A stretch of DNA of 64,000 nt from Lytechinus pictus (Eukaryota; Echinodermata; Echinoidea; Temnopleuroida; Toxopneustidae), in contig NC_087249.1 in the NCBI RefSeq assembly GCF_037042905.1, positions 15,991,901 through 16,055,900 on the forward strand. Direction: 5' to 3'. Under the pieces are notes generated by a model. That model was given only the letters and a program-made list of their open reading frames with translations, did not search any database and was not told where the DNA came from. Made by a program: the position numbers and the translations under genes. Below are positions 44,055 through 55,899 of this stretch, in pieces (position 1 is the first letter of the stretch; every line of letters begins with the position of its first letter).

Positions 44055-44592
44055 CGTGGATAGAGGTATACATTAGGGGAATTACGCCGGTGATTATGAG
44101 TCGGATAATTCAACTTGCATGCCGATTCACTATCAACACATGCAGCTGATAGCTGCTCCGCGGGTCAAATCCATGAAAATGAATTCCATCACGACCACAT
44201 CCAGACAGAGTCTCTTTCTCCTATCAACAACATAATGAGAATGAAAATAATGATATAACTGTACTTACAAACAAGTAAATATATCCGAACCTAGGCTGAA
44301 TGTAAATCAACTCAAGGAATAACAGCAGACGATATGCACCGACGATGAATTTCACGTGGCTGGGAGATTGTCACTCGTTCTGTTAGATAAAATTTCTATC
44401 TCATTATTTTGACTAAATTACGTAACTCGGATAATTAGTATTCTACATAAAAATTAAATAACACCTGGTACTATATTTTTTGAATTACGATAAAACCTTT
44501 TTGAAGCAAAGAAAATGAGGTGAATTAAAATTAGATATAAAAGATCATCCGCCTAGCTCGCATTCGATTGTAAACAATCAGCAAGGCGAGCA

Positions 44593-44677
44593 CATAGAGT
44601 TGGATAAAGCTACGCTTTATCCAACTCTATGGGCGAGCAAGCCACTGAACTGAAAATACGTATTTTCAGTTCAGTGG
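44593..44677. repeat. Two short perfect palindromes at the inverted-repeat centre
   Basis: 44593-44631 has 18-base arms around TAC; 44642-44677 is a spacer-free 36-base palindrome (half-site CCACTGAACTGAAAATAC). Confidence 0.9.
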
Positions 44678-45229
44678 AGCAAGCTGGCCATGTGCTTTTG
44701 ATTGTTTGTTTACAATCGCATGCGGCTAAGTGGATGATCCTTTATATCTAATTTTAATTTACCTCAATTTCTTTGCTTCAAAAATATTTTATCGTAATTC
44801 AAAAAATAGTACCAGGTGTTACTTAATTTTTATGTAGAATACTAATTCTCCGAGTTTCGTAATTTAGTCAAAATAATGAGATAGAAATTTTATCTAACAG
44901 AACGAGTGACAATCTATTCCAGCCACGTGAAATTCATCGTCGGTGCATATCGTCTGCTGCTATTCCTTGAGTTGATTTACCTTCAGCCTAGGTTTGGATA
45001 TATTCACTTATTTGTAAGTACAGTTATTTTATTATTTTCCTTCTCATTATGTTGTTGATAGAGGAAAGAGACTCTGTCTGGATGTGGTCATGCTGCATGG
45101 AATTCATTTTCATGGATTTGACCCGCGGTGCAGCTAGCAGCTGCATGCGTTGGTAGCGAATCGGCTTGCAAGTTGAATTGTCCTACTCATCATCACCGCC
45201 GTAATTCCCTTAATTTACCACCATCCACG

Positions 45230-45436
45230 TCACTTTGTTTTTCTAGAGTTAGAAACTTTATCATCATTCTCTTCATCTGCATAATCATCAATTTGAAAAT
45301 CCAAATCTAGATAAACTTCTGGGTTTTCTTTCATTTCATGATCGAAGTATTCAGTGTCAGTGTGGAGAAAACGTACCCTCGCAAGTCGCAACAGGTTTTG
45401 CATGCAAGTGGAGCTTGACGTGGGAGAGCCAATCAC
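45230..45436 (-). other. Acidic open frame in right arm of the inverted repeat
   Basis: 68 codons including RVRFLHTDTEYFDHEMKENP and FQIDDYADEENDDK. Mirror of 43872-44054. Confidence 0.4.
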
Positions 45437-46053
45437 GCCTCTCGTACAGACAGTGACGTCATCAAATTCGAGTCAATTCAGAGACCGATGCGAGGCATAT
45501 TTCGGAGAGGCATTTTAGCGCTTTTTAATTGGCGATTTCCACCTTATGTATTATTTTCGTTATTTTTGAATGACCTAATGGTAATCCTCACATCATTACC
45601 TCTCCACTGATATAAAATAAGGCCATATTCATCATCAATATATTTCTCCTTTTAGTCTTTTGTTACCGTGCGATAGCTTCAGTGGGAAACCGGTGAAAAC
45701 ACGTTTATTTAATGAAATTATGGAAATACAAGCATTGTTTCGAGGGATCATAACTTTTTTACTACTTGACCATTTTCTGTGATTTAGGTATCAAAGAAAA
45801 GAGAAGATATTGAACTTTTTAGTCATGTGATTTTCTTTTTGAAATCCAGATACCCCCGCCAAATAAGTTTTTGGCATCCTTTCTTCGAATTGTTTTTGCT
45901 CAATCATGCGTGAAAGAGGAATAATCTAAGTAATACCAGATGAAAGAGGAAATTCTAAGCTTTACATTGGTAGGTCATTTGTCTATTTTATTTATGATTA
46001 AGTTATGATAAATCATCGCTAAATCTCGGTTTCGTTTTTTCTGGGACGCACTG

Positions 46054-47680
46054 TATAGTCTGTTACTTTCCCAAAGTATGCGGTAATTGTTGCATAAGCA
46101 AATATAACCTTAAATAATAGGACCTTGGGACGCATAAAAAATTATAGTAATTGAAATATATATTCTGTTAATAATTGTCTATGGAGACTATCGTTTTATT
46201 CATTTTGTCCTTAAAATACCATACCAAAGGATTAATAATCGTGTTATCGTTATATTATGTTATCAATTAGGATTTCGTAAATCACAACTCTACAAAATAT
46301 AAGCAAAAATATTTCATCGCATAATGTGATAAATATTTGCAGCTTCTTCGCTTCGCGAAATTACTAGTTAAACTGTTGAACACGAACACTATGCCCTCAC
46401 ATAATGACCAGGATGGTTGCAGATTTGGTGGAAGAGTTAAAGAGAGCTTTAGAGGTTTCCTCGACTCTATCCATAAAGCTTACTGCTGCGAATTCGATGG
46501 TGACCATACTGCCCAATGTACTATCTGCCAACTGTAAACCAGTTGGTATTTGTCCGAGGGGACCCAACGGTCCCACTTGCCTTCGCAAAGGTTAACGTAA
46601 GAGGCGGCTTTTCTCATCCAGGATTCCTCTAGGTTACACGGGCCTTACTACAACTGGCAGGCAAAATGTATTCATTCGAGCCAACGCATTCTAAACTTTT
46701 AAATTTGACATTGCTGATTGACAAAAATTAATGAATATGATTGACAATCTACACTGATTCTCGAGAGGGTACCTACTGAACTTCCTTTTTCCAAATTGGA
46801 AAGATATATCACTGCTTTGGAAATATTTTTTACTGAAGAACTAGGGTCATTTTACTCTCTCAAATGATGAATTTGATCCTGTCAGGTGTGGTCTTCATAA
46901 ATGCCGATTTATTTTTAAAATGAGCCGGTCGAGGTACCCTTTTCTGGTCAGATATGGAATGTCAGACATATATCCTATATCCACTGGTAGTAAACATTCA
47001 ACCCTCGAATTTCCTCCTTATTTTGTTATTAATTTTTTTAAAGTGTCACTTTAACACACTAGTCTATTGGAAATGAATTAGGCCTGTGATACCTCTATTA
47101 TGGGAGATGGTGGCTTCCTCATCTAACTGGCTGAGCGTCATCTGCTTATGGCTCGAAGTTTGTTATGTTCTATGGCATTGCTTCTCATTAACGGCTCTAC
47201 AGTTCCTGTCAATTTGCGAAGTGACACCTGTGATGGAGCCACTCAAGCCTTCTGGCCTGCATAAAGCAATGAAATATGGCTCACTGGATTTTAATGTACC
47301 TTGATCTTGATATTCAAGCACAGTGAGTGGCGTCTGCAGACAACATTTCGCAGTTGTCCGGATGGGTATATGGGCCTTCGCGATGTCATTATCGGAATTC
47401 GTTGCGTGACCGTGGTGACTTCCTATGGTAGGTTTGAGTTACTTTAACTTCGCAATTTTTAATCCCTTAACAGTTTGTCCATTGTCGGTAGTTTAAATAA
47501 AAGACATGTCCATTATATTCATAGCACCAATACAAAGTGGTTGATAACCATGAGCTCGAGGTAAGCCGGACATTATTGTTACCGCTGTTAGATAAGCATT
47601 TGCATCGTCATCATAGTACGTGTAATGAAGAAAAACAACCGAAGTAAAGGTAATCGAATCTTTACAATTCCAGATAGAAT
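46054..47680. other. Unassigned region downstream of the MAM-mucin gene
   Basis: Contains the 3' flank of the MAM-mucin gene. Two short stretches (46390-46600 and 47090-47430) are open in several frames and have coding-like base composition, for example FRSCPDGYMGLRDVIIGIRC on the plus strand, but I recognise no domain or splice structure. They may be relics of a gene or transposon. Confidence 0.4.
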
Positions 47681-49650
47681 TCAGGTAAAGTAAATGTTTT
47701 CCATTTCAACAGACTCAATAGATGGTAAATCTGACATCTTATCTATTTTTGAAGGTTCAATTAATGTCTGTCCACTTGCTTCAACAGCACCTACACGGTT
47801 GTGGCCTCTGTACTTTAAAGATAGACCGGTGACGTCTGCTTTCCAAAATCGAAAAATTACTGCTACTGTGGCTCCAATGCAAAGCAAACCGAGAATAACC
47901 CCAATTGATATAACTGCCTCTGGATTTTTCTCGAAGAAAGAACCACTTACATTCGCTGGTTCGTGTGATGATTCTTCTTTTGGTGAGGCAGATGACTGAC
48001 GCCTTGAAACTACAGGATTTGTTGATGATATAGTGTTTTCTTCAGTTTTAGAAAGATATGCAAGAAGCGTTGTGGTCTGAACGGTAGATACTGATATATT
48101 ATGGGATACAACATAATGATCCGTGATTGATTGGTTATCTGTTGTTTTAGTAGCTGATGTGTATGAATCAAATGGATGATTGGAAGTCGACATTTTGTCG
48201 CTGATTGTGATATTAGTTGGTCTGGTAGAGTATGCAGACTTACTCTCATTCGAAAATGTTGGCTGCATTTTCTCAGACGAGTGATCTTCAGTTACTGTAG
48301 TCATGGCAGTTGACGTCGTGTGATCAATGTGAATCTCCGTTTCATTAGGAATAGTCGGACTTGCTGATCCAAGAATGCTGCTATTCGATATTGCAGTTTC
48401 TGCGTCAGAACTATGCACAGAAGAAGAATATGTACCTGTCAGATTTGAGGAACCCGATGGCCCTGTTGGCTCAGTTGCCCCAGTTCTTGATGCTATCGAA
48501 GTCATTAAATCGTATACATTCGTTTGTTTCCTAGATAAGGGTATATTGGTTGTAGGTATAACTGACTTGATTTGCATTAAAGTAGAACTTTCAATCGGAG
48601 GAAAATGAGTCTCTTGAGAAACACTTAATGGGTGTTCTGAATTTTGCGTGGTGGTCGCTTCCATTAGCGTGGACAAAACCGGTGTCCTTTTTGGAGATAT
48701 GTCATCTTGTAGAGATATACTAAGACTATTATTTATAGTTGCTGTTGACGAATTTGTGTGAGCTTCAGGAGTAGAATAATAAACAATCGAAGTGAAATCT
48801 GTTGATACCATTGTCTCTGCAGTGGTGATCATTGAAAAAGAGGATTTCGCCTCTCTAAGAGTAGTAGGTTCCTGCACATTTGTTGGGCCCATCGATTGAC
48901 GATCAGTGTTTATTGATATTCTAGAAACAGAAGTGGAACTTATTGCAGACGCAGTTGAGGTATGTGACGCTGGTGAGTGTACAGTTTTTATTTTCGACAC
49001 TTTAGAAGGAGTTGTATCGCCATGAAAAGTTGTAGGATTCACCGTTTCAGGGCTGCGGACTCGACTGAAGAAAGTCTGAAGCTTGGTCGGGTATACTGTA
49101 GAAGCAAATTCGGTACCAGTGGTGTGCTTGGAACTGCTAGAGGATGTTGTCATCTGATTCGAGGCTGACGAACTGATCTTCGATTTGGAAGAGGAAGACG
49201 TATGTTCCATTGGAGATGTTTGTTCAGGCAGGATTTTTGTTGTTTTCTGCATTGGATTGGTTGTTGCAAGATTTGTATTGAGAACAGTTGGTACCGTCGA
49301 TAGTTCTCTAGACGTAGATCCTTCATGCGTCACGTCAGTAACAGATTCCGACCGAAAATAGTCTGAACCTGTGGTGCTGGGAAAATATGATGTAGTTGTT
49401 TCTTGAAAAGTTGTACCGTCCTGTATTGCCGACGGACTAACTGATCTGAGGACCTCCGATTCTGTCGTCGGAGATTGAGGAGAAAGGTTTGCATAAGTGC
49501 TGTCCGGTTGTGTCGTTGATTGGAGCGCTTCTGACGTTCTATCCATGATCACTATTGAAATGGCAGGATTTGTCTTCGCAGTATTGATTTCTTGAGTGAC
49601 TGGGGTCGAATAAAGTGTAATCCATTCTTTATCAGATTGGGTCGTGAGTT
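47681..49650 (-). CDS. MAM-mucin last exon (Ser/Thr-rich stalk, TM helix, tail)
   Basis: 1970 nt with no in-frame stop until TAA at 47681. Probably starts after the acceptor TACCCAG at 49651, with a leading Glu codon shared with exon 7. The stalk has no clear tandem unit. A dense block of candidate O- and N-glycosylation sites precedes the single TM helix and a basic stop-transfer segment (RFWK). Confidence 0.88.
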
Positions 49651-52600
49651 CTGGGTATATGCAAATGTTCAAACAAGATAACATCTTAATGACAATGCTT
49701 GACGATTAAATTCAACTTCGTTTTTGTTTTATTTGGTGTTACATTTTTTTAGGATGGGGTATGCAAGTTAATTTCAAAATTCAGTTTTTCTTCTTCTTAT
49801 TTTTTTTTGGGGGGGATAAACATTAGATTGGGTAATTTGATCGCAATACACGTCATGTTAAGCGACCCGTTTGTCCAGCTACCAGAAATTAAATAATTAA
49901 AGAAAAATGAAATGTCAATGATTCCACTATGTTTACGTAATGTAACATGTTATGAACAAGGAATGCGATAAATGATTCATATTTTCTGTACTAAATAATA
50001 AAAGATTACATATTTCTCACCAGGTTCTGGACAATCAGCAGAGTGTATCAACTGTACATCATCAATAGCCATGTCTCCTTTGTTCCCGTCACCTCGAATA
50101 GCCTCGAAAATTATCTATTTTAGAGAATATGAATTAAAACAATCGCGTCTGTTCATCTTCCTTTTGATAGGACCAGACTCGGGATTGAATTAGCGAGATC
50201 TATTATAATTGGAAATTTATTTGTTTTAGGTCTAAATGAAGCCGAAAAACTTCAGCTTTCTAAATAATTTTAGGGTTACTAATTTGTTTGTTAACTTGAT
50301 GAGGATACACAACATTTATATTGCGCTATGTATTCTCTTAACACATATTGATGGGTGCAGGCTCATACAATTAAACTAATTAGTACACATTTGCTAAAAT
50401 ATATGAGTTTTGAGAGACAATTCGAACTTACGACGTGTTATGGGTTTTATCACTTGATTATATAATGCGAACAAGTTAGTACATATTGTGTATGAAATAA
50501 TCGTGCATTTTTGTTAAAATCTCTCTAGATTTGCTTTTGGTACAACCCTCCCCCACCCTGCTCCCTCCTCAACTGAAAACAAAAATGTTCGACAGTCCCC
50601 AATTTCTTTTTAAATCAGTAGGCATTTATGAATCAGTATAACTTCAGACACTCTTAGTGTGGATGATCGAATGCCGAGAGAGGGCACTTGATATTCCCAA
50701 ATTGAAAATAATAACCATCATCACACCTTTGTACGAATAAAATACTGTTCTAACAAAAACAAACCTTAACGAAACTTATTCAGGGTTTATCAAGTAGGTC
50801 CTGACCAATTACTCTTCATTTTTATTGTTATTTCTTTGTTTCTATATTGTATGCATTTTTTTTTTCGAATTAACTGACAATTAACAGGCCCTAATAATTT
50901 TTCTACCATTTACCTTTTTACAATTTATGGTTGTATCATTATTTGATCAAATAAATAATAATAATCACCAATACTCACCACAAAATCTTCACTTATATCA
51001 ATGGCTACTTCTGACAATTTCCATCCATCACCCTGATCCCCATTCGAAATCCAAATCAAAGTCGCCGAGGACATCGTGTTCATTGACGGGATAGTATCCG
51101 TGGTCATTGCATACACATTCATTTTTCCCATGTGTTTGCCGTACATATGGTTCCAAAATATGAGGCAGGATGGATTTTGGAAAGAGCGGGAACTCTTGAA
51201 GGCAGGAGAGATGAGCCGTGCCGTGTTCCCCAGAAGTATTTTGTTGGCTTCGATTCGCATGTAATAACCTAAAGCGAGAGAGACACGGGCAAACGATCAA
51301 TATACTATTCGGCATGGAGTACATATCACAAATTGATTTTTAAAACATTATTAACATTATTACCAGCCGGAGAATCAGCCCATTGGATAAAGACAGAGAC
51401 ATTGCAAGCAAAGGTAGCATGGAGTGTTATCATTTCAATCATTGTCATCATCTTCATCAGCATTGCAATATCTCATCATAATTTTCATCATTATTTATTA
51501 CAAAAAGATGTCATTCTAATCGACATACCGTTTTCATTGTTAAGGGTATGGTCCATCGTTGGGCCTGTATACCGAGTAGGAGTACCAGAGTTCTGTCTGA
51601 TGAAATCAAAGTCAGCCGTTAGGTCACGAGTGAAACCACATATGTTTTCATCCTCAAAAGTGCAATCCAGGTCGTCTATTGTTGAAAGAAGATAACAAAA
51701 TGTTTTCATAGAAATTCTGCATGGCAACCGAAAGGTGGAACCGCACAAATTTTTGAAAATAATCTACAATTAATCGTTTAGATTATGCACATATTCGTTC
51801 ATACCCAATTGACAACAATAATCAATATATTTTCTTTCCAATCCCATCTTTAAATGTAGTTAGTGATTTGGAATTCATAATCAAAATTCTCTTTCCAGCT
51901 TCTGATTTAATTATAATTGTAAATCTGATGGTCACCGTCAGACATATACCGACAATAGCCTAAAGGGATCATTATTTATGATATCAAAACAAAAGTTAGA
52001 AAAATAAAAATAAATTGTGGGGGCGTCGTGGTCTAGTCGTTCTGACTCTCGCCTTTCAAACAGAGGATCGTGAGTTCGAATCCTTGCCATGGCGTGTTTC
52101 CCTTCAGCAAGAATTTATCCACAATGTGCTGCACTCGACCCAGGTGAGGTAAATGGGTACCGGCAGGAAGTAATTCCTCAAAAAGCTGTGCGCACCAGAA
52201 TCGGTAGACGAGCTTAGCCGGGGTAAAATAGAAGCGCCTTGAGCACCTAGCAAGGTGGATACGTGCGCTATACAAATCCTATATTATTTATTATTATGAA
52301 ATGGAGCATACCGAGAGCGGGACAGGGCCCTGTCGTGATCAGTATGTCATCTATTGCTAGAATGAGACCGTCTGAAGTGCCTGATTTCCGGGTTACGAAA
52401 ACAAGCTGTATCAAAAAAAAAATATATATGACTATCATCTGTTTTCCTTTTACATTCATTATTTTTCATCTGACTAAAAGATATTCAAATTGAATCGTCT
52501 TATGTATCAAATTCTAAGAGTATGTATCATTTTTAAAGGGCATACAAACCTACAGCCTTAATAGCCCCACCTCATAACCTCCTCTACCCATATCTTGCCA

Positions 52601-55103
52601 GGTCCATTAATACCCAATATGCAACTTCTTTAGCAATGCAGTCTTGTCTGCTTGTTATCGATATTGGACCATTTATTCACTTCTCAACCTCCATTTATAT
52701 CGCAATACTTATGTTACCAAGTAGCAAGACACGTGCTTTTCCTCTAAAACTTTAATCATTTTAGTTTCTCTCCAACAATAAAATTTAATGCCGATTTATT
52801 GAATATTTTTATTAATAGTTATCTCAAAAGGTATTTTTAGACTAGTTATTTATAACATAAAGTCAACGGAAGACTATAGGTCACTGGTCACTTCACTTCC
52901 CCTTTAAAGTATGTGGCGATGGGAGTATATATTTTTTTCTTTCACAATCGCGGCATTACATTATTCGAATATATATCAATTCAGCTCATATCAGCTCCAT
53001 TTATATTTGCTCTATCAAACAATATTTTAATATAAACGTTGACATAATTCATCAAAAAATAACGAGTTGTAAAGAATAGGCATACGTTAACACATATACA
53101 AAATTAAGCATACCTCTGTATTAATTTTTGCCTTCTGTTCATTTTCTTCATATTATAGGGCTTCTATATGTATATCTAGAAGTGACAACCATAACAGCTA
53201 ATAACGAAGGGGGCCATCAGCAAAAGCTGAAATTGAAAGATTTCCTGTCTCCAAAATCTCGCAACTGCAATCATACCTGAAACATCAATTCCTGAGGCGG
53301 TATCTCAAGCGTGCATTTCTTCCACATGCCATCTCGTCCAGCCGACAGTCTACCCAGTTCCATGAAGGATTTGAATTCCGGGGCGATGGCGAACCCCGTC
53401 AGTGCGAATGTCGACCACGACGATGAGTAGACGAACACCTCAAGGCACATGACATCCGTGATCGGGGCAAAAAACGGAGAACCGATCCGTGCAAGTGAGG
53501 ATGTCGATGATGCTTTGGTATTCACGGATAGATAATGACCTTTAGAAGTATAATTGAGAGAATTCTATGTTCATCAAGACATGCATTATTTTGAAGATGG
53601 ACTTACTTTATATTATATACACATGTATATTATATATCTCTTATCTAACAAAAACTATTACTGACGACGATAATGATGATATTAGTATTGGTGATGATAT
53701 TAATAATCATGATAATATTAATAAAAAAGGAAAATTACATTACTTATAACAATGATAATAGTAATAATAGCAATAATAATAATAATACTATTAAATATGT
53801 ATAATTAAGTCATGCCATATGCATTTGTATAATGATTTGTTGACAGTTGTAAGATAAAAGACAAAAAAAGCATCATATCCGATTTGCCTCTTCATTAATA
53901 TTGATAACAACCAATATAAAATAATTGAGCGATACCAATATATTAGCGTTGAGTGTTCTGAGGGGTGTTTGTTTTGGTATAATTTTATGCAGCAAGATCT
54001 TGAGCATCTTAAAGTATTTAATATGTTTCCCTTTCCATTTCTCTACATTATAATCAATTGTTTGTTTTTCCCCTTCCTTTCACCCCAACCCTCCCACCCC
54101 TCTCTCCCCCTCTCTCCTTCTCTTTCTCTCAGCCTTCCGCTTTCGCTTACCCTCTCTATCTCTATCTATATATCTCTCACTCACACACACACACACACAC
54201 ATCATTTATGTTTCTCTCTCTCTCTATATATATATATATATCTCTCTGTCTCTTCTTGACGCCCTTTCTCTTAATTATTTTCTTTCTCCTCATCTTTCTC
54301 TCATATTTTGCTTTGTGATATATTCGATGTACCTTTACTTGTTCGTAGTGTGTTGTCTACATCGGGGCCAATGCCCGTCAAAGCGTTACCCCAGACCCAG
54401 TTGAAATCTGTCGGCATGTATCCAGTGAATCCACAGTCGCTCCCTTCGAAATCACAAGCAAAGCTTGGCAAGTTGTCCAATCCTAAGGTATATAGAATCA
54501 TTTAATCATTTAATCATATAATCGATTAGTATGTCAGTTTATCGATCTGGACAAAATATTACAAGTATGCGTTGACAATACCATGATTACAGAGTGATCC
54601 CTTCCATTGGCGAAGAAGCAGGCAACCACTTATTATCTCAAATACTCGTTATAGTTATCTCTGATATTTCAGAAACATCGTACATTATCATTAATTAATA
54701 TTCATCAACGTAGCCGTGGATAGTTTATGAAAAATCATATACTTGGGTAATTGGGCAGTTACAAAAATCACCAAAGGGTGAATATTAACTAAATGCATCC
54801 GAAAATTAATAGTAAATTTTCTATTCAGGAAAACGAATAGAAATTGCTAACATGATTTTAAAAGTGTATAGTAAAGTTACAACTCGTTAGATTATACCAT
54901 GGAGCTATAGCTTCATGATTATACTTTAGGAATCAACCGGAATGGATCTTATATAGAGCAAATCCGCATGATTGGTTCAACATCCCTTTCCCCAAGACAT
55001 GCACATTTTCTGCACTTATCATGAAATTGATAGACACGGTCTTACCATTTGTTGTGATTACGGTTACAATGATGTGTATGAGAAATCCCAACAATAATTC
55101 CAT
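47681..55103 (-). CDS. Transmembrane protein with two MAM domains and mucin-like stalk (8 exons)
   Basis: Exons 55103-55046, 54482-54333, 53539-53277, 52405-52312, 51675-51529, 51268-50979, 50114-50021 and 49650-47681 sum to 3066 nt, exactly 1022 codons with stop. Every phase-1 junction rebuilds a codon. Residues 1-19 are a signal peptide. Two MAM domains follow, each split into three exons at the same points: FACDFEGSDCGF to ILAIDDI, and LDCTFEDENICGF to MAIDDV. About 560 residues rich in Ser/Thr with many S-S-T and T-T-S runs follow, a likely O-glycosylated stalk. Then comes the helix VISIGVILGLLCIGATVAVI and a tail of about 60 residues ending in ENIYFT. MAM domains mediate adhesion in several surface proteins. 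I do not recognise a named orthologue; the lack of any enzymatic domain suggests an adhesion or surface-coat role (inference). Confidence 0.88.
50021..50114 (-). CDS. MAM-mucin exon 7 (MAM 2, C-terminal part)
   Basis: Encodes IIFEAIRGDGNKGDMAIDDV, then the terminal Cys in ADCPEP. Same length (94 nt) as exon 4, consistent with internal domain duplication. Confidence 0.87.
50979..51268 (-). CDS. MAM-mucin exon 6 (MAM 2, core)
   Basis: 290 nt. Encodes YYMRIEANK at the start, CLIFWNHMYGKHMGKMNVY in the middle and GDGWKLSEVAIDI near the end, as in MAM cores. Donor GTGAGT. Confidence 0.87.
51529..51675 (-). CDS. MAM-mucin exon 5 (MAM 2, N-terminal part)
   Basis: Encodes DLDCTFEDENICGFTRD, then FDFIRQNSGTPTRYTGP and DHT, the MAM N-terminal signature. 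Donor GTATGT in phase 1. Confidence 0.87.
52017..52300 (+). mobile_element. tRNA-derived SINE
   Basis: Head GGGGGCGTCGTGGTCTAGTC (A box) and GTGAGTTCGAATCCTTGCC (B box), body with CCCAGGTGAGGTAAATGGGT, end GTGCGCTATACAAATCC and a TTA-rich tail. Lies in a MAM-mucin intron, opposite to the gene. Confidence 0.85.
52312..52405 (-). CDS. MAM-mucin exon 4 (MAM 1, C-terminal part)
   Basis: Encodes LVFVTRKSGTSDGLILAIDD and ends GPCPAL, the conserved last strand and Cys of a MAM domain. Donor GTATGC. A SINE begins within about 20 bases of this donor. Confidence 0.85.
53277..53539 (-). CDS. MAM-mucin exon 3 (MAM 1, core)
   Basis: 263 nt. Begins HYLSVNTKA and continues through PITDVMCLEVFVYSSS and WKKCTLEIPP. 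Donor GTATGA, acceptor ACTTCTAAAG. Confidence 0.85.
53655..53800 (+). repeat. ATA/GAT-rich microsatellite
   Basis: Runs of GATAAT, AATAAT and GATGAT in an intron of the MAM-mucin gene. Confidence 0.7.
54090..54260 (+). repeat. CT, CA and TA simple repeats
   Basis: Adjoining (TC)n, (CA)n and (TA)n runs in the intron before the first MAM exon. Read on the minus strand they sit downstream of that exon's donor. Confidence 0.85.
54333..54482 (-). CDS. MAM-mucin exon 2 (MAM 1, N-terminal part)
   Basis: Acceptor ATATACCTTAG, donor GTACAT. Encodes FACDFEGSDCGF, then DFNWVWGNALTGIGPDVDNT, the C-x-F-E...CGF...D-x-x-W signature of MAM domains. Confidence 0.85.
55046..55103 (-). CDS. MAM-mucin exon 1 (signal peptide)
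   Basis: The ATG at 55101-55103 encodes MELLLGFLIHIIVTVITTN, then donor GTAAGA in phase 1. The next exon supplies GA to make Gly. Confidence 0.75.
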
Positions 55104-55234
55104 TTTCCAAGGAGGAAAATCTAACTCTTATCATCTGAATTCCGTTGTTTAGAATAGCATGAAACTTCCATCACGGCAAAATATATGTTCATGCTAAAAG
55201 GGAAGCATAAAGATTATTTCATTTATTTCTCTAT

Positions 55235-55473
55235 ACACTGTAAGAACGCAGGTGCTAATTTAACACCAGCCTGGTATCACTCCACACCAGAGAGGTGTTG
55301 AAACAACACTAATTAAGAATCAAACCGATATTGGTTTAACACTTATTGGTGTTGCTTAAATGCCAAATTGGTGTTAGTCTAACGCCAAACGGTATTTCTT
55401 CAACACCTCTCTGGTCTGAACCGATATAAATACCAGGCCGGTGTTGAATTAACACCGGCGATTTTGCAGTGTA
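55235..55473. mobile_element. MITE, about 240 bp (CACTGTAAGAACGCAGGTG ends)
   Basis: Inverted ends with GGTGCTAATTTAACACC and GGTGTTGAATTAACACC. Internal repeated phrases of the GGTGTT/AACACC type. It lies between the two candidate signal-peptide exons of the MAM-mucin gene. Confidence 0.75.
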
Positions 55474-55841
55474 GTCCCATTAGTACAGAATATATTGCGA
55501 AAGTCTGGATAAAGACTGGTCATTAACACATGCAATTTATGATTGATATTGTTTTTTACTTCAGCAGTTTTGTGGTATGTTAGCCAATTAATAAAAATTC
55601 CATGGTTATGAAACCTGCTGTAATGCATCATAACAGAAGTACCATGTTTAGATATAATGGTAATTATTCAGTCGGATTATGATATAATAAATCAGTGCTA
55701 GCAGTTGATTATAACTGTGACTCATGAATCACTCCGGAATATGACACAACATAAGTATTTTTCTTCTTTTATAAAAAAGTCGATTACCGAAAGAAGTCGA
55801 TTACTGACAGAAAATTATATGTCATTAACTGATTTACTTAC

Positions 55842-55899
55842 CATTAATAACAGCGATCACGAACGTTTGGAATAAAAGCATTAAAGTAATCTTCGACAT
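55842..55899 (-). CDS. Alternative signal-peptide exon for the MAM-mucin gene, or start of a related gene
   Basis: The ATG at 55897-55899 encodes MSKITLMLLFQTFVIAVIN with donor GTAAGT in phase 1. It has the same 58-nt length and the same phase as the exon at 55046-55103, 740 bases further upstream. It would splice in frame to the same MAM exon. Confidence 0.6.

Larger units (their letters stand above)
43217..46053. mobile_element. 2.84-kb inverted repeat with mariner-like ends
   Basis: Left end CAGTGCGTCCCACAAAAAAC, right end the inverted counterpart, TA on both sides. The whole element is a diverged palindrome of about 1.4-kb arms centred near 44635. Each arm contains an acidic 60-70-codon frame (see 43872 and 45230). 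The centre holds two perfect short palindromes. No transposase frame was seen. Confidence 0.85.

Noticed and set aside
47694-48608. Plus-strand frames opposite the mucin exon
   Set aside because: The minus strand carries a 667-codon frame with a TM helix, in phase with the MAM exons; the plus frames are antisense shadows.
52017-52090. tRNA gene
   Set aside because: A and B boxes are present, but the sequence continues into a SINE body and tail and no good cloverleaf acceptor stem was seen.
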